Below, piece after piece: positions 51,223 to 60,338 of a stretch of 64,000 bases of DNA. The position numbers and the translations under genes are program-made. A model generated the notes under the pieces. The model had not been told where the DNA came from, did not search any database, and worked only from the letters and a program-made list of their open reading frames with translations. Origin of the DNA: Oscillospiraceae bacterium (GTDB lineage: Bacteria; Bacillota; Clostridia; Oscillospirales; Ruminococcaceae). Every line of letters begins with the position of its first letter. Positions within the stretch are counted from its first letter, which is position 1. Location: contig WRCY01000003.1 of assembly GCA_009783695.1 (NCBI GenBank), forward strand, positions 1-64,000, in the 5' to 3' direction.

Positions 51223-53664
51223 ATGACAAGGTCGCAGGAAAACTTATTACCGACAAACTCCATGAAGAAAAAACTTTTCTTCGGGGTATTTTTGCTTATT
51301 ATCTTTATGACGTTTTATATATGCGCGCAGCTTTTCGACGTAGCCGTTGTAAACGCCGAGTATTATCGTGCAAAAGCAAACGCGCAGCAGCTCCGCGGCT
51401 TTACGATTCCCGCCAACCGCGGGACTATTTTCGACCGTAACGGTAAAATTCTCGCACAAAGCAAAACCGTATGGACGATTGTTTTATCCCCGAATGTAAT
51501 CCGTGAAAACAGTGAAACGTATCAGACGCAGCGCAGCAACGCGGCGTGGCGTGAATACAGAAGAGACCGCGAAGCGGGTCTTCCCGCCTTTATGCCCATT
51601 GACGGCATGGTTTACTGCGAGGCGACGGAAATCAGCAATGCGCTCGCCGATATATTCGGCTTGGAGTTTAACGAGGTTTACACTAAAATCATGCAGTCTG
51701 ACAGCGGTTATGAAATTGTTTTCCGGCAGGCGGAGAAAGCCGAGGTTGACAGGCTTAATGAGTTTAAAATAGAACAAGGCATAGGATATTATTCGGTAAT
51801 TGCGCTCGAGGACACAATGCGCATTTATCCCAACGGCTCGCTTGCCGCCGCTGTTATTGGTTTTACAAACTTCGATAATATCGGCGTTTACGGCATTGAG
51901 GCATATTATGACGATTATCTGCAGGGCACGGACGGGCGTTTTGAGATGGCGCGCGACGCTAATAATAATCCTATGCCTTTTGACTTTGAAAAACGTTTCG
52001 AGGCGCAGAACGGGCACAGCCTGTATCTTACAATCGATGAGGTAATACAGCATTATCTCGAGAAGAATCTCGAGCTCGCCGTTTCGCAGCACCAGCCCGA
52101 CAACCGCGCAACCGGCATAATCATGGACGCCAAGACGGGCGCAATACTTGCTATGGCGACTTATCCGAGCTTTAACCTTAACGAGCCGGCGGTGCTTTCG
52201 GACTTTGATATTTCAAGGCTCGCGGATATGCGCGAAGAAAAAGTTAATGAATTCCTTATCCTCAACGGTCTTGCGGCGGGCACGGAAGCAGACCTGAGCG
52301 CAGAACAGATTGAAAGATTAGACAGCGAAATGAGGGAGCAGCGGCTTGTAATGCGCGAGACGCAGTGGAAGAACAAAGCCGTAAGCGAGCTTTATTTCCC
52401 CGGCTCTGTTTTTAAGGTTATAACGCTTGCTTCCGCCCTTGAGGAGCATTTGGTGAATCTCGGAACCGGCTTCTTCTGCGGCGGCGTCGTTGAAATCGCG
52501 GGCGAGAAAGTCCACTGCTGGAGAACCAGCGGGCACGGGCAGATTAACGGCATTACGGACGCGATTACGCTGTCCTGCAACCCTGCGTTCATCAGAATGG
52601 GGCAGTCGCTCGGAGTTCAGAAGTTCAGCGATTATTTCGATGCTTTCGGCTTCACGAGGCGCACAGGCATAGACCTGCCCGGAGAGTCCGGCTCACTTTT
52701 CAGAAGCCGCGATGTTATGACTACGCTTGACCTTTCGGTTTCTTCAATCGGGCAGGTGAATAAAATAACGCCGCTGCAGATGATAACGGCGTATGCAGCG
52801 ACAGTGAACGGCGGGTATTTGGTGACGCCGTACGTAGTCGCTCAAATCGTTGACAATGACGGTAACGTTGTCCGCAGCACTGCGCCGCAGGTAAGGCGGC
52901 AGGTAATCAGCGAGGAAACATCGGCGCTCATGCGGCAGATTTTAGAAGATGTCGTGTCGGTGAACGGCGGGAGCAACGCTTATATCGCAGGTTACAGAAT
53001 CGGCGGAAAGAGCGGAACAAGCCAGAGAATCGACCATGCCGACTTCGTTAACAAGGAAACTTATGTCGGCTCGTTTGGCGCGTTCACGCCCTCGAACGAC
53101 CCGGAAATAATAATGCTCGTAATGATGGACGGCGTCGCGCCTCCCGGGCTGTATTACGGAAGCGCGGTGGCGGCGCCCGTAGTTTCGGAGGTGTTCCGTG
53201 AAACGCTGCCGTATCTTGAAATATTCCAGACACAGCTGAGCGAAGAGGAGCTGGAGCTGCAAAACGTGATTATACCCTATCTCGTAGGCATGACAAGGAG
53301 CGAGGCGGCGCTGAAGCTCGCAGCAGACGGCTTGAATTACAAGTTTATCGGAGAAGAATCCGGCAATACCGTGCTCTACACCGTCCCGACTTACGGCGTG
53401 CCGATTGCACGAAGCGGCAGGGTAATCGTGTATTTGTCAGAAGAAGATTATACCACGGGTATTGTGCCTAACGTAATCGGGCTTACGCTCGCACAGGCGA
53501 ACGAGAGAATCACGAACGCAGGATTAAACATAAGGCTGACGGGCGGTGCAATCAACAACGCCCGGGCTACAGCGTTCGTGCAAGGCATAGAGGCGGGGGA
53601 AGAAGTACCCGCGGGAACGGTGGTTGAGGTTGAATTCAGATTCGTCGATGGGCATACAGGCTAA
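51223..53664 (+). CDS. Class B penicillin-binding protein with PASTA domains (FtsI/SpoVD type)
   Basis: The 813-residue septal transpeptidase has a short cytoplasmic start, a membrane anchor (LFFGVFLLIIFMTFYICA), a dimerisation region (RGFTIPANRGTIFDRNGKIL), and the transpeptidase domain with nucleophile PGSVFKV, SCN in TLSCNPAFIRMG, and KSGTS. Two C-terminal PASTA repeats start near 685 and 750 (IPYLVGMTRSEAALKL; VPNVIGLTLAQANERI). SpoVD acts in spore cortex, while FtsI/Pbp2B acts in vegetative division. With one such gene in the cluster, vegetative function is likelier. GGAGGTG precedes the ATG. Confidence 0.92.
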   Translation: MTRSQENLLPTNSMKKKLFFGVFLLIIFMTFYICAQLFDVAVVNAEYYRAKANAQQLRGFTIPANRGTIFDRNGKILAQSKTVWTIVLSPNVIRENSETYQTQRSNAAWREYRRDREAGLPAFMPIDGMVYCEATEISNALADIFGLEFNEVYTKIMQSDSGYEIVFRQAEKAEVDRLNEFKIEQGIGYYSVIALEDTMRIYPNGSLAAAVIGFTNFDNIGVYGIEAYYDDYLQGTDGRFEMARDANNNPMPFDFEKRFEAQNGHSLYLTIDEVIQHYLEKNLELAVSQHQPDNRATGIIMDAKTGAILAMATYPSFNLNEPAVLSDFDISRLADMREEKVNEFLILNGLAAGTEADLSAEQIERLDSEMREQRLVMRETQWKNKAVSELYFPGSVFKVITLASALEEHLVNLGTGFFCGGVVEIAGEKVHCWRTSGHGQINGITDAITLSCNPAFIRMGQSLGVQKFSDYFDAFGFTRRTGIDLPGESGSLFRSRDVMTTLDLSVSSIGQVNKITPLQMITAYAATVNGGYLVTPYVVAQIVDNDGNVVRSTAPQVRRQVISEETSALMRQILEDVVSVNGGSNAYIAGYRIGGKSGTSQRIDHADFVNKETYVGSFGAFTPSNDPEIIMLVMMDGVAPPGLYYGSAVAAPVVSEVFRETLPYLEIFQTQLSEEELELQNVIIPYLVGMTRSEAALKLAADGLNYKFIGEESGNTVLYTVPTYGVPIARSGRVIVYLSEEDYTTGIVPNVIGLTLAQANERITNAGLNIRLTGGAINNARATAFVQGIEAGEEVPAGTVVEVEFRFVDGHTG

Positions 53665-53691
53665 TTAATAATGAATAAGGAATAATGAATA

Positions 53692-55110
53692 GTGAAAATA
53701 TTTGATTCAGAAGTTACAGGAATAACTGATGATTCGCGTGAAATTACGGCGGGAAATATTTTCGTTTGCATAAAAGGCGCTCATTTCGACGGGCATGATG
53801 CAGCTAGGGAAATGCTTGAAAAGGGAGCGGCGGCTATTATAGCCGAGCGGGACTTGGGGCTTGAAAAGCAAATAATAGTCCCGAACACCCGCAGGGAGCT
53901 CGCAAGGCTTGCCTCGGAGTTCTGCGGAAACCCCACAAAAGACTTAAAACTCGTCGCCGCGACCGGCACTAACGGTAAAAGCACGGTAATCGCGCTGATA
54001 AAGCATATTCTTGAGGTCGGGGGAAGAAAAGTTGCTTCAATCGGAACTGTGGGTTATGATACGTGCGGGAAAACTTACGAGGCGAAGCTGACCGTTCCCC
54101 GGCAGACGGAGCTGTATAAGCTGTTCCGTGAAGCCGCTGACAACGGCGCGGAGTACTGCGTGGCGGAGGCGTCGTCGCAGGCGCTCGCGCAGGAAAGATT
54201 CGCAGAGGAAGTTTTTGAATGTGCAGTTTTTACGAATCTTACGCAAGACCATTTAGATTGGCACGGGACGATGGAGAATTATTTTCTCGCAAAGCGCGCG
54301 CTGTTCGACATGACTAAAAGCGCAGTAGTGTGCATAGACGACAAATACGGCGAAAGGCTTGTTAAATATATTCAAAGTGAATACAATTATCCTGTTATAA
54401 CCTACTCTGCGAAAGACTTCGCGGACTGTTATGCAGTGAATATAAAGTCTGCCGGCGCGGAGGTATCGTACTGGTTTTCATCTGCAGGGGAGGAGAAGTC
54501 GTTCCCCTTGAAGCTCAGGATACCCGGTCTATATAATGTTGCGAATTCAATTGCGGCGATTGCGGCTTGCGCGCAGCTTGATGTTCCGCTTGATGAAGCG
54601 GTGGAAGCGCTTTCGGATTTTAAAGGCGTGCGGGGCAGAAGCGAGGTTATCTATAGCGGCGAGTTTACGGTAATATGCGACTATGCGCATACCGAGGACG
54701 CGCTTAATAAATTTTTATCAAGTATTAAAAATATCACCTGTAATGAGGGACGAGGTTCTCGGCTAATATGCGTGTTCGGTGCGCCGGGCGAGCGCGACAT
54801 AGCAAAACGCCCGCTTATGGGTGAAGCCGCAGACAAGTATGCAGACTATATAATCATAACCTCCGACAATCCGCGGTTTGAAGATGAAAGCGAAATAATC
54901 GAGCAGGTCGCGGAAGGAATAAAAAACACGCCTTTCGAGAAATTTACGGACAGAAAAGAAGCTATTGAAGCGGCAGTAAAAATGGCGCAGAAGGACGACA
55001 TAATCGCACTCTGCGGAAAAGGACATGAAACGTATCAGGCTATAAAAGGCAAGGATTTGCCTTTTGATGAGCGTGAAATTGTAAAGGGTTTGTTTGGGCT
55101 TGAAAAATAA
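53692..55110 (+). CDS. murE: UDP-MurNAc-tripeptide synthetase MurE
   Basis: MurE adds the third residue to the UDP-MurNAc-dipeptide in the cytosol. The 472-residue ligase has GITDDSREITAGNIFVCIKG, the ATP loop ATGTNGKSTVIALI, AEASSQALAQERF, and the amino-acid specificity motif DNPRFEDE. DNPR with this context marks meso-diaminopimelate-adding enzymes. That fits with DapL elsewhere in the window. It starts with GTG after an AAGGAATAATGAATA spacer that also looks like a small intergenic repeat. Confidence 0.95.
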   Translation: MKIFDSEVTGITDDSREITAGNIFVCIKGAHFDGHDAAREMLEKGAAAIIAERDLGLEKQIIVPNTRRELARLASEFCGNPTKDLKLVAATGTNGKSTVIALIKHILEVGGRKVASIGTVGYDTCGKTYEAKLTVPRQTELYKLFREAADNGAEYCVAEASSQALAQERFAEEVFECAVFTNLTQDHLDWHGTMENYFLAKRALFDMTKSAVVCIDDKYGERLVKYIQSEYNYPVITYSAKDFADCYAVNIKSAGAEVSYWFSSAGEEKSFPLKLRIPGLYNVANSIAAIAACAQLDVPLDEAVEALSDFKGVRGRSEVIYSGEFTVICDYAHTEDALNKFLSSIKNITCNEGRGSRLICVFGAPGERDIAKRPLMGEAADKYADYIIITSDNPRFEDESEIIEQVAEGIKNTPFEKFTDRKEAIEAAVKMAQKDDIIALCGKGHETYQAIKGKDLPFDEREIVKGLFGLEK

Positions 55111-55111
55111 C

Positions 55112-55239
55112 CTGCCTAACCGGAGAAAATGTCGCTTTCATACGTAAAAGTTAGAAAGGGGCTTGGTGAAAGTTTGAAAATAAAACAACTGAATCGGGAA
55201 AATGCTGTTTTCATTATTCATTTGTGAAGAAAGGACTTA
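55112..55239 (+). repeat. Two RBS repeats before mraY
   Basis: The first unit (TAACCGGAGAAAATG, CGCTTTCATACG, GTTAGAAAGGGGCTTGGTG) can pair CTTTCA with TGAAAG. The second is canonical (TGAATCGGGAAAATG, CTGTTTTCATTATTC, GTGAAGAAAGGACTTAATG). Confidence 0.88.
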
Positions 55240-56271
55240 ATGAAAATAAATATGGATTTGACTACTAACATTACTGTTGCGGCTATTGCACTCGCAGTTA
55301 CGGCTGTGCTGGGGTTTTTAATCATTCCGGCTCTGCGCCGTCTAAAATACGGGCAAACTATTCTCGACATCGGGCCCGCCTGGCACAAGGACACAAAGCA
55401 GGGAACGCCGACTATGGGCGGGATTATGTTCATAACCGGCTCAGTGGCTGCGTTTAGCGCGGGGCTTGGTATTCTGTCGGGGAAAGGTTTTATCGACCTT
55501 TCGGAATTCGCCGGCAGAAAAGAATTTTTTGCAAGCATTTCCGGTATGCTCATGGCGCTGTTCTTTGCGTTTGTCGGCTTCCTTGACGATTATATAAAAG
55601 TGCGCAAGAAGCGCAACGAGGGGCTCACGGCAAACCAGAAGATTATCATGCAGATTATGATTATCGCAGCATACTTCACGGCGCGGATAATTTCGGGCGA
55701 TACATCAACCGTAATTGCTTTTCCTTTTCTCGGGCAGCTTGATTTATGGTATTTTTACTATGTAATCATGGGACTTGTAATTTTGTATCTCGTAAATGCC
55801 GTGAACCTTACCGACGGGCTTGACGGGCTTTGCGGGAGCGTGACGCTTGTGTACTGTACGGTGTTTATGGTTATTTGTTCGATACTGGGATTCACCGGGC
55901 TTTCTGTGCTTGCGGTCGCTGTTGCCGGGGGATGCCTGGGCTTTTTGATTTGGAACTTCCACCCGGCGAGAGTCTTTATGGGGGATACAGGCTCGATGTT
56001 TCTCGGCGGCATTGTCTGCGCGCTCGGAATCGGTGCGGGAGCGGAAATAATCATGATTGTTGCGGCTGCGGTTTATATATGGGAAGCATTGACCGTGGTT
56101 ATACAGGTGACTTACTTTAAGATTACAAAAGGCAGGCGGCTGTTCAAGATGACGCCGATTCACCACAGTTTTGAAATCAGCGGCTGGAAAGAAACGCGGA
56201 TAGTATTGTTGTTTATTATGATTGCAGTGATTGCGGGGGTTTGCGCGATATTACTCACTAAAGGAATGTAA
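55240..56271 (+). CDS. mraY: Phospho-N-acetylmuramoyl-pentapeptide transferase MraY
   Basis: MraY moves phospho-MurNAc-pentapeptide onto undecaprenyl phosphate to make lipid I. The 343-residue protein has about ten membrane segments. Motifs: GTPTMGGIMF, FLDDYIKVRKKRNEGLT with the catalytic Asp pair, VNLTDGLDGLCG, VFMGDTGSMFLGG, and TPIHHSFEISGWKETR. The start is ATG 55240, five bases after the SD, or ATG 55252, the position used in other repeat-led genes; both are in frame. Confidence 0.95.
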   Translation: MKINMDLTTNITVAAIALAVTAVLGFLIIPALRRLKYGQTILDIGPAWHKDTKQGTPTMGGIMFITGSVAAFSAGLGILSGKGFIDLSEFAGRKEFFASISGMLMALFFAFVGFLDDYIKVRKKRNEGLTANQKIIMQIMIIAAYFTARIISGDTSTVIAFPFLGQLDLWYFYYVIMGLVILYLVNAVNLTDGLDGLCGSVTLVYCTVFMVICSILGFTGLSVLAVAVAGGCLGFLIWNFHPARVFMGDTGSMFLGGIVCALGIGAGAEIIMIVAAAVYIWEALTVVIQVTYFKITKGRRLFKMTPIHHSFEISGWKETRIVLLFIMIAVIAGVCAILLTKGM

Positions 56272-56292
56272 TAAAAGCTTGAAAACAAGGTC

Positions 56293-56334
56293 TTGAAAAA
56301 TGCTAAAGTATTTTTCAAATTAACTGATTATATA
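56293..56334 (+). other. Second copy of the TTGAAAAAT/ATTTTTCAA hairpin motif
   Basis: TTGAAAAAT (56293-56301) pairs with ATTTTTCAA (56310-56318) and is followed by ATTAACTGATTATATAA. Stem and tail match the motif at 45561-45602, with one extra pair in the stem. Confidence 0.5.
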
Positions 56335-56339
56335 AAACT

Positions 56340-56393
56340 TGGTAAATGATACTTTTCATTCTTTCGTTTGCGAAGAAAGGACTTATTGAAAAT
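56340..56393 (+). repeat. 3' half of the RBS repeat before ftsW
   Basis: ATACTTTTCATTC and TTTGCGAAGAAAGGACTTAT are present, but the TCGGGGAAAAC block is absent. The hairpin motif at 56293-56334 occupies its place. Confidence 0.7.
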
Positions 56394-57764
56394 ATGCAGA
56401 GCAGTGCACGAAAAACCGAACAGAGCAGTACGACGAGGGTCATGCCGCCGACTTCGCCCGAAAGGGAAACGAGGTTAGCGCAAGCCCGCGCAATGGAAGA
56501 GGCATTGGAAAAAACTGCTCGTCCGCGCCGCACTCTCAGACGCCCCACGCCCAATCACACAAAAAAAATACTGCCGTCGGCTTCCGGCGCGGCTGCGATT
56601 GCGCCGAAGGAAATGCGCAAGAAAATGAAAGACCGTGTGAAACCCCGGCGCGAACGGCTCGCACGGTTTGACTTCCCGTTTTTCACAATCGTTATAGTTT
56701 TGCTCGCATTCGGAATTGTCACGATGTTCTCGGCGAGCTATGCGTTCGCCTACCGCGAACACGGCGACAGCTACCATTTCGTGGCAAGACAGCTTAGGTT
56801 CATCGGTGCGGGGCTTGTCGCGATGATTATACTTTCGCGCGTTAATTACCGCCTGATGTGTAATAAGTACATCGTCAGAATCGGTGCCGGGGCGGCGCTG
56901 GGAGTAATGGCTTTCGTAGCGCTCGCGGGCAGGGTTCAGGGCGGAGCGGGCCGCTGGATTGAAATCGGCGGAACGATGGTGCAGCCGTCCGAAACCTTAA
57001 AATTTGCGGTAATAGTTGTATTTGCATATTGGATGCACACGCATTACAGCAAGCTTGATAAATTCAAGCAGGGCTTTCTTCCCATATTTATGTTTCTGAT
57101 GGTTTCCTGTCTGCTGATGATTCTTCAGCCGCACTTGTCGGGTACAATTATAATCTTCACAATCGGCTTCATCATGATGTTTATCGGAGACTGTAAAATC
57201 AAACACATCGCTCTGACGCTGCTCGCGTTTGCAGTGCTGGGCGGGCTTGCGATTATAGCGATGGACGCGATGGGGCTTGACTATTTTAACTCACGAATCT
57301 TAAGCTGGCAAAACCCCGAAGCCGACATAAGAGGCGATACGTTCCAGACCTATCAGTCGCTGATTACAATAGGCTCGGGCGGGATTTTCGGGCTCGGGCT
57401 CGGGAACTCAAGGCAGAAGTACGCCTATCTCCCCGCCTCGCACAACGACTTCATCTTCTCGATTATCTGCGAGGAGCTCGGTTTTATCGGCGCGATTGTG
57501 GTTATACTGCTGTTTGTGCTTTTTGTTGCACGCGGGTTTTATATCGCTGTCTGCGCGCGGGATAAGTTCGGGATGCTGCTCGCGGCGGGAATCACGTCGC
57601 AGCTCGGGGTTCAGGCGCTGCTCAACATCGGCGTTGTTACCAACGCCGTGCCGAACACGGGCATTTCGCTGCCGTTTTTCAGCTACGGCGGCTCGGCGCT
57701 GATGATGCAGCTCGCGGGTATCGGCGTCGTGCTTAACATCTCACGGAAGGCAGCGATTGAATGA
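56394..57764 (+). CDS. ftsW: Septal peptidoglycan polymerase FtsW (SEDS family)
   Basis: FtsW polymerises lipid II at the septum with its partner PBP. The 456-residue protein has an unusually long basic cytoplasmic N-terminus (about 95 residues, rich in Arg, Pro and Ala) and then about ten membrane segments. SEDS motifs are present: GGAGRWIEIGGTMVQPSETL, LQPHLSGT, ASHNDFIFSIICEELG, and PNTGISLPFFSYGGSALM. The start at 56394 is set by the repeat-borne SD. The acyltransferase gene overlaps its stop by four bases. Confidence 0.95.
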   Translation: MQSSARKTEQSSTTRVMPPTSPERETRLAQARAMEEALEKTARPRRTLRRPTPNHTKKILPSASGAAAIAPKEMRKKMKDRVKPRRERLARFDFPFFTIVIVLLAFGIVTMFSASYAFAYREHGDSYHFVARQLRFIGAGLVAMIILSRVNYRLMCNKYIVRIGAGAALGVMAFVALAGRVQGGAGRWIEIGGTMVQPSETLKFAVIVVFAYWMHTHYSKLDKFKQGFLPIFMFLMVSCLLMILQPHLSGTIIIFTIGFIMMFIGDCKIKHIALTLLAFAVLGGLAIIAMDAMGLDYFNSRILSWQNPEADIRGDTFQTYQSLITIGSGGIFGLGLGNSRQKYAYLPASHNDFIFSIICEELGFIGAIVVILLFVLFVARGFYIAVCARDKFGMLLAAGITSQLGVQALLNIGVVTNAVPNTGISLPFFSYGGSALMMQLAGIGVVLNISRKAAIE

Positions 57765-58876
57765 GAAAATACTATATTGACAACATACGCTGGCTATGCG
57801 TGCTTTTATTGTTCCCCTATCATACGTTTATGATGTTCAATGCATTTGATGAGAGCTTTTATGTTAAAGGCGCCGATATTGAAACAACAACCCTTATTAT
57901 GCGCGCCATATATCCATGGCTCATGCCGATTTTATTCCTGGTGGCAGGGCTCAGTTCCGCGTACGCTTTAAATAAGAGAAGTCCGAAGCAGTACATAAAA
58001 GAGCGCGTATCCAAGCTGCTGCTTCCGCTTGTTTTCGGTATATTGATTTTAATTCCTGTGCAGACTTATTTTGCGGAACGGTTTCATAATAATTATACGG
58101 GAAATTATTTCGAGCAGTATATTCTGTTCTTCACAAAACCGACCGACTTATCCGGTTATAACGGCGGCTTTACGCCGGCGCATCTTTGGTTTTTGGCATA
58201 CCTGTTCGTTATTTCACTAATCGCGCTGCCTGTTATGTATCTGTACCAAAAGTCCGTGAAGAAGCTGCCTGTACATAAAATCCCGCTGCCTGTTTTGCTG
58301 CTGTTCTTTTTAGTTCCCGGCTTCGCGCAGATGATTTTTGATATAGCGGGTAAAAGCGTCGGCGAATATACAACGTGGTTTCTGTTCGGATATTTTATTA
58401 TTTCAAACGGCAAAGTACAGGAAAAACTCGAAAAACATAGATTCCTTTTACTTGGGCTTTGTCTGCCGTTTATGATTATATGCACTTTTTTTCTGAAAAT
58501 CCATGAAACATTTTTTAATGAAATACTTTTTATTTACGTTGTTATTTATGAAGTAATATATTTCTTCTATGCGTGGACAGCTATTTTAACTATTTTCGGG
58601 TTTGCAAAACGTTATTTAAACTTTGCAAACAAAACCACCTCCTATATGTCGGCTTCGTCTTTCGGCATTTATGTCCTGCATCAGCAGTGGACGGTGATTA
58701 CGGCTTATTTCGCGCTAATACTGACGGCGAGCGTGCCGCTTCAAATGGTTTTGATTCTGACGGCGAGCATTGTGTTTACGTTCATAAATTTTGAGGTGTT
58801 CAAACGAGTTCCCGTTACAAGATTCATGTTTGGAATTAAGGAGCATAAAAAAGAAAATGCAGGGAATGAAAAATGA
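57761..58876 (+). CDS. Acyltransferase-3 family membrane protein
   Basis: This 371-residue protein has about ten membrane helices and the acyltransferase-3 (OafA-like) N-terminus YYIDNIRWLCVLLLFPYHTF, with the conserved Asp and His. It also has LFLVAGLSSAYAL and FGIYVLHQQW near the C-terminus. Such proteins O-acylate surface sugars or peptidoglycan. It overlaps ftsW (ATGA) and interrupts the usual ftsW-murG order. Its composition is visibly AT-richer than its neighbours, so later insertion is likely. Whether it modifies peptidoglycan is a guess from location. Confidence 0.8.
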   Translation: MRKYYIDNIRWLCVLLLFPYHTFMMFNAFDESFYVKGADIETTTLIMRAIYPWLMPILFLVAGLSSAYALNKRSPKQYIKERVSKLLLPLVFGILILIPVQTYFAERFHNNYTGNYFEQYILFFTKPTDLSGYNGGFTPAHLWFLAYLFVISLIALPVMYLYQKSVKKLPVHKIPLPVLLLFFLVPGFAQMIFDIAGKSVGEYTTWFLFGYFIISNGKVQEKLEKHRFLLLGLCLPFMIICTFFLKIHETFFNEILFIYVVIYEVIYFFYAWTAILTIFGFAKRYLNFANKTTSYMSASSFGIYVLHQQWTVITAYFALILTASVPLQMVLILTASIVFTFINFEVFKRVPVTRFMFGIKEHKKENAGNEK

Positions 58877-59006
58877 TTTAAAAAAGAACAAAAACACCGG
58901 TAAAATTAAAGTCGCAATCCTCACGACGCCGTACAGCGACATAAAAAGCTTCTGCAAGAGAGCAAGCGTTCCCGCGGACGCGCTCGTGCGGCTTGAGAGG
59001 ACGTGA
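58866..59006 (+). pseudogene. Possible gene remnant after the acyltransferase
   Basis: This frame of 46 codons starts in the tail of the acyltransferase gene (MKNDLKKNKNTGKIKVAIL, then SFCKRASVPADALVRLERT) and stops at 59006. After the stop, the frame resembles more coding sequence (GYDFGEGRIDKGFTAKRTW) before another stop near 59078. This suggests a decayed gene in 58877-59110. I do not recognise the family and it may be chance. Confidence 0.2.
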
Positions 59007-59120
59007 GCTGACGGATACGACTTCGGCGAGGGGCGCATTGACAAAGGCTTTACAGCGAAGCGAACATGGACGGTTTAAGGGAGCTTGCGCAAAGACAGCG
59101 TTCGTAATCGGAGGAATCAA

Positions 59121-59199
59121 GTTTGAGAATAACTGATGCTTAGTCGGGGAAAACGGAGCTTTTCATTTCTCTTTTGTGAAGAAAGGACTTAATGAAAAC
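59121..59199 (+). repeat. RBS repeat before murG
   Basis: GTTTGAGAATAACTGATGC, TTAGTCGGGGAAAACG, GAGCTTTTCATTTC, GTGAAGAAAGGACTTAATG. It forms a three-codon ORF (59192-59203) whose TGA overlaps the murG ATG. Confidence 0.85.
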
Positions 59200-60303
59200 A
59201 TGAGAGCAATCATCGCCGCCGGCGGTTCCGCAGGGCACGTAAACCCCGCGCTTGCCATAGCCGATAAAATAAAAGAAATCTATCCGGGGGCGATGAGTGC
59301 AGTACTTTTTATCGGCACGCCCGGCGGCATGGAGGCAAGACTCATTAAAGAAGCCGGCTACGACTTTGCGCCTATTAAAATGGCGGGCCTGCAGCGCAGC
59401 CTGAGCCCGAAAAATATAATCAGAAACATAAAGGCGGCGCACTTGTATCTGCACGCGGGCAGAAAAGTGCGGGCTATTATAAAAAGATTTAATCCCGATA
59501 TTGTCATCGGCGCGGGCGCGTATATTTCAGTACCCGTTTTAAAAACTGCGGCTAAAATGGGAATTAAAACCGCTGTTCACGAGAGCAATTCTTACCCGGG
59601 CATGGCTGTGAAGCTGTTGTCGAGGTATGTTGATAAGATTTTTGTCGCGGACGAGGACGTAAAAAAGAGAATTCCGAACCCGGAGAAGTGCATAGTAACC
59701 GGCAATCCGCTGCGCACTAACATAAAAATGCAAGACCGCGAAGCCGCACGGAAAAAGCTTGGCTTGCCGGAGGGATTAACGATACTGTCGTCGGGCGGGA
59801 GCAACGGCTCGAAAGCAATAACAAACGCCGTAATCGCGCTGCTCGCCTGGGAAAACGAGTGCGGCGGCATTAACCATATTCACTCTTATGGGCGTAACCG
59901 CGGGAACCCGTTCGAGGGGGTCAAGCTTAACTCCGAACGCACTATTATAAAGGAATATCTTGATAATATGTATACCTGCCTTTCGGCGGCGGATTTGGTA
60001 ATCTCGCGGTCGGGCGCGATGAGCCGGACGGAAATAACGGCGGCGGGGCGTGCCTCCGTGCAGATTCCGTGGGCGGGCTCGGCGGAATATCATCAGTATT
60101 ATAACGCGCTCGCAATGGTCAAAAAAGGCGCTGCCGTGATGATTGAGGACAAGGAACTGAGCGCGAAGAAGCTTGTTGAAGTCGTATCGCGGTTATGCCA
60201 AACCCCGGGAAAACTGCGCGACATGGAAATCCGCGCAAAAGAAATGTCGTCTGAATACGCAGCGGATAAAATCCTGGGCGGAGTATTGGATTTGATTAAA
60301 TAA
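59200..60303 (+). CDS. murG: Lipid II synthase MurG
   Basis: MurG adds GlcNAc to lipid I on the inner membrane face. The 367-residue GT-B enzyme has the N-terminal loop IIAAGGSAGHVNPALAIADK, FIGTPGGMEARLI, HESNSYPGMAVKLLSRYVD, and the C-terminal donor loop ILSSGGSNGSKAITNA with LVISRSGAMSRTEITAAGRA. The start is ATG 59200, which fits the family N-terminus. Confidence 0.95.
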   Translation: MRAIIAAGGSAGHVNPALAIADKIKEIYPGAMSAVLFIGTPGGMEARLIKEAGYDFAPIKMAGLQRSLSPKNIIRNIKAAHLYLHAGRKVRAIIKRFNPDIVIGAGAYISVPVLKTAAKMGIKTAVHESNSYPGMAVKLLSRYVDKIFVADEDVKKRIPNPEKCIVTGNPLRTNIKMQDREAARKKLGLPEGLTILSSGGSNGSKAITNAVIALLAWENECGGINHIHSYGRNRGNPFEGVKLNSERTIIKEYLDNMYTCLSAADLVISRSGAMSRTEITAAGRASVQIPWAGSAEYHQYYNALAMVKKGAAVMIEDKELSAKKLVEVVSRLCQTPGKLRDMEIRAKEMSSEYAADKILGGVLDLIK

Positions 60304-60338
60304 CTGTCCATTGTCAACTGGCTTTGAAATAGCATATT

